Positions 15,533 through 23,180 of a DNA stretch of 35,397 bases are shown here, piece by piece. The notes under the pieces were generated by a model that worked only from the letters and a program-made list of their open reading frames with translations, had not been told where the DNA came from and searched no databases. Every line of letters begins with the position of its first letter. Positions within the stretch are counted from its first letter, which is position 1. The stretch comes from Methanobacteriota archaeon (GTDB lineage: Archaea > Halobacteriota > Methanosarcinia > Methanosarcinales > Methanosarcinaceae). The stretch spans positions 1 through 35,397 of the forward strand of contig JAEWQJ010000025.1 in the NCBI GenBank assembly GCA_023399215.1. Direction: 5' to 3'. A program made the translations under genes and the position numbers.

Positions 15533-16534
15533 ATGAGCGAAAAGCACTTAACGTACGCGGATTCAGGCGTAGATATTACAAAGGAAGAAAAAACCGTTAA
15601 AACCCTTATCGAAAAACTCAGCTATGTTCGAAAAGGGATAGGAGCTCCCCTTACAGGAATAGGGCATTATGCAGGGCTTCTGGATTTCGGAGAATATGCC
15701 CTTGCCCTAACAACTGATGGGGTAGGCTCAAAAGTTCTTATTGCAAACGAAATGCAGCGGTGGAACACGGTAGGCATAGACTGTATCGCAATGAATGTAA
15801 ATGACCTTCTAGCCATAGGAGCCGAACCTGTAGCCTTTGTAGATTATCTTGCTCTGGAAAAGCATGAAGAAGGCTTTGCCGCCCAGATTGGAGAAGGGCT
15901 GGTAAAGGGTGCGGAAATATCCAGAATGTCTATCGTTGGCGGAGAAACCGCAACCTTACCCGAGATAATTAAAGGTTTTGATCTTGCAGGTACTTGCCTT
16001 GGAATTGTCCGGAAAGATCAGATTGTCGAGGGAGAGAAAGTAAGGGTAGGTGACGTGATCGTAGGTGTCCCAAGCACAGGCGTTCACAGCAACGGCTATA
16101 CCCTTGTAAGGAAAATCATTGAGGAATCCAGGTACTCTTATCACGACCCCTGTCCTTATGACAATTCAAAAATGATCGGAGACGAGCTCCTAACTCCAAC
16201 AAGAATTTATATTGAGATTCTTGATGTGCTGAAGGCATGTGAAGTCCATGGATTTGCCCATATAACAGGCAGCGGACTTTTGAAACTGAGAAGAGTAACA
16301 AAACTTGGTTTTGATTTTTACGATCCTCTTGAGCCCCAGGATATTTTCAAATTCTTGCAGAAAGAAGGCGGAGTTGAGGATCTTGAAATGTACAGAACCT
16401 TCAATATGGGTATGGGTTTCCTTGTTATCTTGCCGGAAAAAGATGCTGCAAAAGCTGTAGAAATTACAGGTGGAAAAATCGTAGGAAAAATTGTAGAAAG
16501 CGGTATCAGGGTAAAAGACCTAGTAATAGAGTGA
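15533..16534 (+). CDS. purM: Phosphoribosylformylglycinamidine cyclo-ligase (AIR synthetase)
   Basis: A 333-aa enzyme that closes the imidazole ring in purine synthesis, turning FGAM and ATP into AIR. I chose ATG 15533 because GGGAGGGG stands about 6 bases before it and the family begins with LTYADSGVDI; an upstream ATG at 15434 would overlap lysC by 77 bases. Conserved segments include YADSGVD (ATP loop), LALTTDGVGSKV, the MNVNDLLAIGAEP signature and FAHITGSGLLKLRRV. Length is typical. The stop is followed by a bidirectional hairpin. Pairing with aspartate kinase links two aspartate-related pathways only loosely. Confidence 0.95.
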   Translation: MSEKHLTYADSGVDITKEEKTVKTLIEKLSYVRKGIGAPLTGIGHYAGLLDFGEYALALTTDGVGSKVLIANEMQRWNTVGIDCIAMNVNDLLAIGAEPVAFVDYLALEKHEEGFAAQIGEGLVKGAEISRMSIVGGETATLPEIIKGFDLAGTCLGIVRKDQIVEGEKVRVGDVIVGVPSTGVHSNGYTLVRKIIEESRYSYHDPCPYDNSKMIGDELLTPTRIYIEILDVLKACEVHGFAHITGSGLLKLRRVTKLGFDFYDPLEPQDIFKFLQKEGGVEDLEMYRTFNMGMGFLVILPEKDAAKAVEITGGKIVGKIVESGIRVKDLVIE

Positions 16535-16590
16535 AAATGTATAAGATTCTAGAAAGGATTCTATAAAAGATTCGATTTTGAAAGCCAATT

Positions 16591-16619
16591 TAGAGGAAGA
16601 GTAAGATTTTCTTCCTCTA
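16591..16619. terminator. Hairpin between convergent purM and DUF1894 genes
   Basis: Ten-base perfect arms tagaggaaga (16591-16600) and tcttcctcta (16610-16619) with a 9-base loop. No long T run follows on either strand, so it is a plausible but not classic bidirectional terminator. Confidence 0.5.
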
Positions 16620-16726
16620 TGTTGAAAATCTGTTCTTCCGCGGGGTAAGGATCTTCAGTATTGAGATTCTTGCTTCCTCGATGTCGAGATCTTCTCCTTA
16701 ATCTCGTCATGCCAACTTTTCAGAGT

Positions 16727-17101
16727 TCATTTTTTCCACATATCCCCATAGCTGGATAAAGATGTCCTGGAACTTTCAGCAGGCTTACTTTTCTTCGCTG
16801 AAGTCGTTGCCTTTTTTTCTCCCGTCTCTCTAAGCCGATTAATCTCTTTTATGCTGTCCTCATCGTCTATGCTCAGGACAAAGCTTCCATGGCAGGGCTT
16901 CGTATAAGGGAAAATTAGAGCATTGCCTTTTGCCCCCATTGCAATGGGCGGTATTCCTATTATATAGTAATCTTTGAAGATTTTGTACCCGGGAGATACA
17001 TAGTAAACCTCGTCCGAATTTTTCTCAATATACTCTCTTGCCTCCTTGAAGCTTATCCTTTGCAGGTGAATCTGGTACTTCATTTGTTCAATGCAGCTCA
17101 T
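16727..17101 (-). CDS. DUF1894-family methanogen protein
   Basis: A 124-aa protein that I place in DUF1894, a methanogen family from memory represented by Methanothermobacter MTH1880. The folded part (about 8-92) includes SFKEAREYIEKNSDEVYYVS, a glycine-rich turn and the family-typical TKPCHGSF motif; the last 30 residues are a lysine- and serine-rich tail (KKATTSAKKSKPAESSRTS) likely to be disordered. It begins in a 4-base ATGA overlap with the DUF1890 gene upstream, so the two products are probably made together. From memory, in Methanothermobacter such genes sit beside the heterodisulfide reductase genes hdrCB; here they do not. Function unknown. A paralog with no such tail is encoded at 18143-18445. 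Confidence 0.8.
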   Translation of the reverse strand: MSCIEQMKYQIHLQRISFKEAREYIEKNSDEVYYVSPGYKIFKDYYIIGIPPIAMGAKGNALIFPYTKPCHGSFVLSIDDEDSIKEINRLRETGEKKATTSAKKSKPAESSRTSLSSYGDMWKK

Positions 17102-17556
17102 TTAACGATCTCCTCTACCACCTTATCCAGCTTGTTCTTTAGACGAATGGGATTGTGGACGTCCTGTGCAACGATCTTTTCACAATCGAATTCTATGGAT
17201 TCAGCCAGTATCTCGGCATTTCTGCCAAAAACTATAGAATACATTCTGGCCTGAGAAATGGAGCTCATAGTCGTTGCATAAGTCATTCCGGCATCGTTAT
17301 GCATAAAAGCGAAACACATATCGAAATCCGTTCTTTTTTCAATGATATCTACTATGGTTTTGTCGAGATCTACCAGCTTTTTTACATAATAACCGTCAGA
17401 ATCGGAGACTTTCAAAAGCTTGCTTGCGGCAGTTGTTCCGGCAACGGTTACATCAAATCCCAGCTTGGTCAGCTTATGGGAAAGATATAATGCAATACTG
17501 GTTTGAATCGGAACCTCTGGACATCCCATCATGAGGAGCACTTTTGCGCCGGTCAT
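17098..17556 (-). CDS. DUF1890-family methanogen protein
   Basis: A 152-aa protein that I recognise as DUF1890, a methanogen family without known activity. The N-terminus MTGAKVLLMMGCPEVPIQTS has the look of a Rossmann-type strand-loop-helix with a conserved cysteine (GCPE), and the rest alternates strands and helices to the end (NKLDKVVEEIVK). There is no signal peptide or membrane helix. It overlaps the DUF1894 gene by 4 bases and the conserved pairing suggests the two proteins act as one unit. A TATA box at 17726-17735 on the minus strand is a candidate promoter, giving a leader of about 145 bases. Confidence 0.8.
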   Translation of the reverse strand: MTGAKVLLMMGCPEVPIQTSIALYLSHKLTKLGFDVTVAGTTAASKLLKVSDSDGYYVKKLVDLDKTIVDIIEKRTDFDMCFAFMHNDAGMTYATTMSSISQARMYSIVFGRNAEILAESIEFDCEKIVAQDVHNPIRLKNKLDKVVEEIVK

Positions 17557-18142
17557 AACATTTCATCTCTTAGGTATTTTATCTGTAAGGTTAAGGTTTA
17601 CCCTGAATTTTAATCTTTGCAATTAATATTTGAATGGAAATTTTTGAAACCGGGACAGTATTATAGCTTAAGACTCTTCCCAAAACCGACTATCTTCCCA
17701 AAAATTAATAAGATTTCAGAACTAATTTATATAATCTGAAAAAAGTTTTATAATTATTCTCCATAATTTGAAGCTTAATTAACGATTCAAAATGTGGGAT
17801 TCAGAGAAATGTTTTGAGTTTTTGGATCAACTTCAATAATATCTTCCATGCTTTCTATTTCCAATATATCTAAAGTATCAGTTAACCAGTAAATTAGTCT
17901 AGTAAATAATATTCAACCAATCAATATTATTAAATTTATATTAAATTGTTAATACCAGGTTAAAAATTGCTTAGTCGAGACGAGTATACATTAATCCGCA
18001 AGCGTTTCAAAAATTATAAAAAGAAAATTATATAAATAATATATATTAAATTTGGTATTTGTACAGAACTCTCTTGGCATGAAGGTATTGAAAGGACTTT
18101 CCTATCTTTTGCATTAAAGAAAAAATAATAAAAGGTACAAAA
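17557..18142. other. Very AT-rich divergent region between DUF1890 and the second DUF1894 gene
   Basis: No gene seen. Candidate TATA boxes are tttatataat (17726-17735, read on the minus strand for DUF1890) and aattatataaata (18026-18038, plus strand for the paralog, leader about 80 bases). The unusual length of 586 bases may reflect two long leaders or a lost gene. Confidence 0.4.
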
Positions 18143-18445
18143 ATGGTATGTTTAAGCGAATATGACTATGAGGTTCTTCTAAAGAACACAACTATTAAAG
18201 AATGTGAAAGTTTTATTATCAAAAATTCGGAAGAGGTATACCTTGTACCTGGTGGATACAAAGTAAGGGAACTCCTGCTCATGGGTACAGCTGCCCCTGT
18301 TGGTTTTTCAGGGAACGATATTATATTTCAGTTCACAAAGCCCTGCTTCGGCTTATTTGTGGTCAAACTGAAAAACGAAACCGAAGAAATAGAGAAGCTT
18401 AGGGACCAGTACAAAAAGGATAAAAATGTAAAAAAGATTAAATGA
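18143..18445 (+). CDS. Second DUF1894-family protein (paralog)
   Basis: A 100-aa protein clearly related to the 16727-17101 product: both share ExYIxKNSxEVYxVxxGYK near the N-terminus and end the core in an FxFTKPCFGLFVV/FPYTKPCHGSFVL strand with a conserved TKPC-x-G. It lacks the long serine/lysine tail and ends instead with a lysine-rich stretch (YKKDKNVKKIK). ATG 18143 follows AAGGTAC. It is transcribed divergently from the DUF1890-DUF1894 pair, about 590 bases away. Function unknown; it could be a condition-specific partner for DUF1890. Confidence 0.8.
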   Translation: MVCLSEYDYEVLLKNTTIKECESFIIKNSEEVYLVPGGYKVRELLLMGTAAPVGFSGNDIIFQFTKPCFGLFVVKLKNETEEIEKLRDQYKKDKNVKKIK

Positions 18446-18537
18446 AGGATAAAAAGCAATTATGCCTGTTGTCGTTTATTAGTTCGTAAAAATTCTCTTT
18501 ATGTTTAGTTCTGATGTTTTTGTTTTAAATTTTCTTT

Positions 18538-19104
18538 TCAGGGTTTTACCTTTTTTGTACATGCAACCCTGCACTCAAAGAATCCGGCTGAGGGGAGCTC
18601 GTGTATTGTGGTTGCAACAACCATACCTTCTCCAATTTCTTTTACGACCATTATAGGCCTGCCCCTGTCATCTGTTAATACCACATCAGCGTCGGTTTCC
18701 GCGAAGTAACCATCACATCCTACAGGAGGGTCAATGTTTTCCACAAGCTTCTGGGCTTCGTGCTTACCCACAGGCTGAGGTGTGCATGGGTTTTCTTCCA
18801 TTACGTATTTCAGAGAAAAAGGAAGCCACTCATAGTCATATTCCGGGACAAGAGGGCTGAAAACAAGAAGAGTCCCTCCTTTTGTCACAAACTTTTCAAG
18901 AGAACGTTTACCACGTTCAAGTCCTGCGCCTGTTTTCGTATACTGTTTATTTGCAAAACCTGTCGGCAAAATCATAACCTTGCAGGCAGGAAGATAAGGA
19001 GTACCAAGGGACGTTGAGAGCGCACGAGTGCATTCAAGCCCATATTCCACAAACAGTTTTTCAAAGAGAAGAGGGCAGTCCCAGAGCAAAATTACGTCAC
19101 TCAT
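18538..19104 (-). CDS. Uncharacterised methanogen protein with amidotransferase-like fold
   Basis: A 188-aa protein. I chose ATG 19104 (MSDVILLWDCPLLFEKLFVE) because the extra 18 residues from the upstream TTG at 19158 look artificial; neither has a strong ribosome site. The pattern of hydrophobic strands (VILLWD, CKVMILPTGFANK, GGTLLVFSP, DVVLTD, GMVVATT) and the block after LEKFVTKGG resemble class I glutamine-amidotransferase-like or ThuA-like domains, where a beta-strand is followed by LEKFVxxGGTLLVFSP. The nucleophile cysteine of true amidotransferases is not evident at that position, so a non-catalytic or sensing role is possible. It follows the ribbon-helix-helix gene by about 107 bases on the same strand. 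Function unknown. Confidence 0.65.
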   Translation of the reverse strand: MSDVILLWDCPLLFEKLFVEYGLECTRALSTSLGTPYLPACKVMILPTGFANKQYTKTGAGLERGKRSLEKFVTKGGTLLVFSPLVPEYDYEWLPFSLKYVMEENPCTPQPVGKHEAQKLVENIDPPVGCDGYFAETDADVVLTDDRGRPIMVVKEIGEGMVVATTIHELPSAGFFECRVACTKKVKP

Positions 19105-19211
19105 GAAAAAGGATAGGAGAATCCCACATATGAAGTTATCTATCTTATTGAATACCAAAGAATCAAGAAAATAGGGCTCGATATTGCTCGATATTCAGTG
19201 CTCGAGATCCG

Positions 19212-20306
19212 TTACTCCAGAAAAACATCTTCTGGACCAGGGTTTTTTCCGAACTCAAAAAGAATCATATTGGGACTGGTAGTGACTTTAAAAGAGTAGT
19301 TAATTGACTTGAAAACATTGGAATAATATTTTGTAAAAGATTCACATACTTTTCTATCAGAATAGTCGTGAATAAGTTTTACATATTCTCTGCCCTTTTC
19401 CGTGCAAATTTCTATATCACTTCCGATGTTGTCAGTCAGGTAAATTTCCTTAAAAATTATTATATGCTCGGCAAGGGTGAAAGCTATTGGGGGCTTGCCT
19501 GTAATCAATTCAAAATTTCGTCTCAATTCAGCCACGGATGGAAGATCTCCTGAAACAAAAGCCTCGAAAGTTTTTCTTTGCACGCTAAGACGCTGGTAAT
19601 TCTGCTGCCTGTAAGTTTTGATAAGATTCTTCCAGAACTCTGGCTTTTTTTGAATTTCCCGGAAAGTACTTTCCATAGCCCCGAAGTGTTCCTCAAGCCC
19701 TTTAGGAACTTTTTGAAAATCAAGAAACTCAAACCTTTTAAAGTAGACCTTTGTTACATTTGATTTGCAGAATAGACCCTGAACATCCAGTTTCATCTGT
19801 TTTGCCAGATAAAGAGCCAGGCTGTGAGCCATGATTTCCCTGAAGCAGGAATTTCCGTTTGAGAGAGTAAGACTTGCGGTTTCGGGGTCAGGGCCCTGAC
19901 TGTATTCCACATCAACCTTAATTTTCCAGCTCATTTTCTCATTGAGAGAATTCATATAACTGACAACATCAGGTATTCGTTTAATTTTATAAGGGTTAAT
20001 TATTTCATATACAGTTGATTCGTCGATCAATAACCCAGAAGTATTATTAATAAGCCATTCAAGTAGAGTATGATGAACAAGCAGGAATTCTTCTTCCTCA
20101 ATCAGTCCATTACGAAATTCTGCATTCTGTGAGACCTTACCTGAAGATTTTTCCCCGTTTTCACCGGTTCTTCCATCCAGGGTAAGAGAAGCAGTTTCGA
20201 TAGTATCCCTTATTGCCGCACTTAAATTTCCATTATTTTTTTCCAGAAAGGGCTTTAATTTATCCACATAACACTGGTCAATAGAGATATTTTTTCGGAC
20301 TATCAA
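19212..20306 (-). CDS. Ribbon-helix-helix DNA-binding protein with large C-terminal domain
   Basis: A 364-aa protein starting at TTG 20306 with AGGAGAGGGAA upstream; no early ATG is available. Residues 1-40 (MIVRKNISIDQCYVDKLKPF, then NGNLSAAIRDTIE) match a MetJ/Arc-type ribbon-helix-helix dimer that binds operators. A polar linker of about 30 residues follows, then a long mixed alpha-beta region to the end without membrane helices or a metal motif that I recognise. Length is far above that of simple ribbon-helix-helix repressors, so the large domain may bind a ligand or partner. A strong TATA box (20351-20365) lies close upstream. Probably a transcription regulator; its target is unknown, though the gene just downstream is a candidate. 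Confidence 0.75.
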   Translation of the reverse strand: MIVRKNISIDQCYVDKLKPFLEKNNGNLSAAIRDTIETASLTLDGRTGENGEKSSGKVSQNAEFRNGLIEEEEFLLVHHTLLEWLINNTSGLLIDESTVYEIINPYKIKRIPDVVSYMNSLNEKMSWKIKVDVEYSQGPDPETASLTLSNGNSCFREIMAHSLALYLAKQMKLDVQGLFCKSNVTKVYFKRFEFLDFQKVPKGLEEHFGAMESTFREIQKKPEFWKNLIKTYRQQNYQRLSVQRKTFEAFVSGDLPSVAELRRNFELITGKPPIAFTLAEHIIIFKEIYLTDNIGSDIEICTEKGREYVKLIHDYSDRKVCESFTKYYSNVFKSINYSFKVTTSPNMILFEFGKNPGPEDVFLE

Positions 20307-20659
20307 GCGGATTCCCTCTCCTGCCTTCTTGAGACCGTAAGCAGCTCAAAGTTCTTTATATACGCATGTTTTCATTTTCGTAAACCCTATAATAGATTGT
20401 TGCTTCTACTTCTTAATATTTTTGCTAGATTTGCAAGCAAAAAAATACGCATTGGAATAAAAGATTTTAAAGAGTTTAAAAAGAAAAACAGTTACATTTG
20501 ACCAAAAAGTGAAACTATAGAGAGAAAGATGAGAATCTCGAATGGGAGGATAAGAGAATAAAAATTTATTATATGTTATAAATGTGAAATGTAGAATTAT
20601 GGTCCCAAAAATCAGGATAACCGGAACGGCTTTAAGGTCTGCATATATTACGTACTCTC
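20307..20659. promoter_or_regulatory. Divergent promoter region
   Basis: Minus-strand TATA GCGTATATAAAGAAC (20351-20365) for the ribbon-helix-helix gene, predicting a leader of about 20 bases, and plus-strand TATA-like words (ttattatatgttataaa, 20566-20582) for the PUA gene. The regulator could therefore control both directions. No gene seen in the interval. Confidence 0.45.
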
Positions 20660-21142
20660 ATGAATAATGGCACAGAAAGACTTGCTAGAGTCCGCATGAT
20701 AGCAGACTATCAGTTTGGAAAAGGCATCGGAAAAGAACTTTTTCCTGATGGCTCAACATTCCAGTTATCCAGGACAAAAAGGGTACGCCAGGTTTTACAC
20801 TCTGGAAAACGTATGGCTACAGCAAGAGCAAAGGATGGGTTTTTTACCCTCAGTATTGAAGGAGCTTCCATCGTCCACAAACTTTTGCCAGGAAAAAAGC
20901 TCAGGGTCGTTATCTCAGAGGAAGCTGCTCCTTTTGTGGAAAAAGGTAAAACTGCTTTTATAAAACACGTTGTTGAAATTGATCCTGAACTGAGGGCCGG
21001 AGAAGAAGTACTTGTGACAGATGAGACTGACAGGCTGCTTGCAACAGGACAACTGCTTCTGTCTCCTGCAGAGATCCTAGTTCTTAACAGTGGGGCAGCT
21101 GTGGATGTAAGAGCAGGAGTGGCTTCGAAAAAAGGAAAATGA
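20660..21142 (+). CDS. PUA-domain RNA-binding protein
   Basis: A 160-aa protein with an N-terminal module (about 8-65, RVRMIADYQFGKGIGKELFP then LSRTKRVRQVL) of the kind found before PUA domains in archaeosine transglycosylase-related proteins, and a C-terminal PUA domain (about 76-155; AAPFVEKGKTAFIKHVVEID, GEEVLVTDE, LATGQLLLSPAEIL). PUA domains bind structured RNA, so a role in tRNA or rRNA modification or maturation is likely; no catalytic domain is present. ATG 20660 has no strong ribosome site, suggesting a short leader. The gene is alone on its transcript. Confidence 0.85.
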   Translation: MNNGTERLARVRMIADYQFGKGIGKELFPDGSTFQLSRTKRVRQVLHSGKRMATARAKDGFFTLSIEGASIVHKLLPGKKLRVVISEEAAPFVEKGKTAFIKHVVEIDPELRAGEEVLVTDETDRLLATGQLLLSPAEILVLNSGAAVDVRAGVASKKGK

Positions 21143-21497
21143 ATCAAGAGACTTAGAAAGACTTATGAGATATAAAAGAGACATTAGAAAAGAGAAAAAA
21201 ATGTTAAGTTTTATTTTAAATATCGAAGCTTTTTAAATTTCATACAAATTTACAGATAGTTAAATATGATATAAAACGCTACTTATATTGCTCAAATATT
21301 CTTATAATGAGCGGATAAAATGAATAAGAATATATCATAGATAGTAATTTTTGAATGAATGCCATTTAGAAAAATGTATTTTAAAAGGCAGCTTCAATCC
21401 TGAAGTCCAAATATGAGATAAATAAGAATTTCAAGAAGTAAAGTTTCAAGAATACAGTTTCAAGAAATAAAGCCAAAAGATAACAGTTTCCCGGAGA
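21143..21497. other. AT-rich region with short direct repeats
   Basis: Three near copies of tttcaagaagtaaag lie at 21429-21443, 21444-21457 and 21458-21472, just before the bactofilin-like gene. Otherwise AT-rich, no gene seen. Confidence 0.4.
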
Positions 21498-22685
21498 GTG
21501 AGCAATATTTCAGAGTCAGAAGAGATTCTAAAATACTTCCTGGTTCCAGATAATACCAGAATCGAAGCAAACAGAATTACAGTCGAGGGAGACGTTATTG
21601 TCGGCAATCACTCTAATATTGAATACAGCATAATCGGCGATACTGTTATTATGGGAGAAGGGGTAGCCGTCTCAGGGGATATTGCGGCAAGCAACGATAT
21701 CAGGATTGACATGTGGTCAAAACTGGGTAACAGAGTAGAAGTCGGCGGAAATGCCTACCTGGGAGAATTTGTAACCATTGACGGGAAACTGCTCGTACAG
21801 GGAGACCTGGACGTAGGAAAAGAAGTTAAAATTCAGGGAGGATTCGAAGCCAAGGGCTGGATATTAGTAAGAAACCCGATCCCTGTAATTATCTTCCTAT
21901 TTCTTTACATAAAGGAAATGATGCGCCTCGGAAAAGGCGAGGAAATTGAAAAAGCCGTAGAAGAACTTTTTGATGATTCAGAGGACATACAGAGCTTTGA
22001 AGGAAAAGAACCCTCTGAAAAAGTACTGATTATACCAGCCGGCTCAAAAATTTCCCATGAAACTATTGAGGTCGATGGGGAAGCCTCTATTGGGAACAAC
22101 TGCCTGTTAACAGGAAATATTCGGGCACAGGCTGTCACTACAGGGGAAAAACTGACCATTAAGGGAAGCATTTACTCAGAAGGCAAGATCTTCATCGGTG
22201 AAAATTGCACTGTCTATGGTAATCTCTATTCAAAAGGAGATGTGCAGATTGGCAGGAACAGTCGAGTTTTTGGAGGAGTAGAAGCCAACTCAGTCTTATT
22301 GCTTGAAAAAGCCAGGGTAGACGGTACAATAAAAGCCCCTTCAGGAGTATCTTTCTTAAGGGACGCTGCAGAAATGCCTGTTCTTGCAGAAGTCAATGCT
22401 TTAGGGAAATTAATTATGAGCGAAACTCATAAGTTGCCCAAAAATGGCCCTCTGGGAGAACCTGAAAATGAACCTCAGGATAAAACCGAAAAAGAGCCTC
22501 AGAATGAACCCGTAAAGCCCCTGAATGTGATGGAAATTGATTCACCTGCCAAGCTGAGTGCAAAAGCCAATAATATTTTTGGACCTGGTAGAAAAAGAAA
22601 AACTGCCAGAACAAGGGCCCTGGAAAGAACCAGACGCTTCACAGGAGCCAGGCCTTACAAAAAGGAACATAAGTCCGGAGAGTAA
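21498..22685 (+). CDS. Bactofilin-like beta-helix protein with central hydrophobic segment
   Basis: A 395-aa protein starting at GTG 21498 with CCGGAGA just before it. Residues 25-118 and 175-305 are made of short glycine-spaced strands (for example GDVIVGNHSN, GNAYLGEFVT, GSIYSEGKIF, GNLYSKGDVQIG) like the right-handed beta-helix of bactofilins (polymer-forming cytoskeletal proteins). Between them, residues 121-140 (WILVRNPIPVIIFLFLYIKE) are hydrophobic enough to enter the membrane, and an acidic linker follows. The tail (about 325-395) repeats E-x-E-P-x-N/Q motifs and ends basic (RKRKTARTRALERTRRF). Inference: a membrane-bound scaffold. A hexapeptide acyltransferase is less likely as no catalytic histidine motif is seen. 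Confidence 0.75.
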   Translation: MSNISESEEILKYFLVPDNTRIEANRITVEGDVIVGNHSNIEYSIIGDTVIMGEGVAVSGDIAASNDIRIDMWSKLGNRVEVGGNAYLGEFVTIDGKLLVQGDLDVGKEVKIQGGFEAKGWILVRNPIPVIIFLFLYIKEMMRLGKGEEIEKAVEELFDDSEDIQSFEGKEPSEKVLIIPAGSKISHETIEVDGEASIGNNCLLTGNIRAQAVTTGEKLTIKGSIYSEGKIFIGENCTVYGNLYSKGDVQIGRNSRVFGGVEANSVLLLEKARVDGTIKAPSGVSFLRDAAEMPVLAEVNALGKLIMSETHKLPKNGPLGEPENEPQDKTEKEPQNEPVKPLNVMEIDSPAKLSAKANNIFGPGRKRKTARTRALERTRRFTGARPYKKEHKSGE

Positions 22686-23180
22686 TCTGAGAGTGATTAA
22701 TCCGACTCGAGTCCTTTCGTATGTCTTTTACGCCCAGTAAAACCCGGAATTTCCTCTGACCGGACCTTCTGCTGAATTTTCGTTCAAGATGTGGCAAATC
22801 TGATCCCTAAAGGATGTGAGCTAATGCTTTGGGGAGAAAGAACTGCGGAAAAAAATATCTTGGAAAAAATTTCTTTTTTGAGAAAGAGCAGTAACATTCA
22901 TAGGGAATCAGGGAATTATCTGGGTTTTGGAGATGACAGAGCAAAACTCAACTCTGAAATCTGATTGTAAACTTCTTGAACCCTCAAAGGAAAATGCTCT
23001 CAAAAATCTTAATATCTTAATAATACATTCATTTTGAGCTATTCGATCTCCAGATTTAGATATAACTCGAAAATAACCAGAAATAGTTCAAAATAACCAG
23101 AAATAGTTCAAAATATTCCAGACTTTACTCGTTAAACTTTCCGATCAGTTTAAAGGAACAAATTTCATGAAGGGATCCAA
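22686..23180. other. Intergenic region upstream of argD
   Basis: Contains a possible 46-codon ORF (ATG 22824 to TGA 22962-22964) with GGATGTGAG in Shine-Dalgarno position, product unknown, and a perfect 20-base direct repeat (aaataaccagaaatagttca at 23071-23090 and 23091-23110). Confidence 0.4.
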
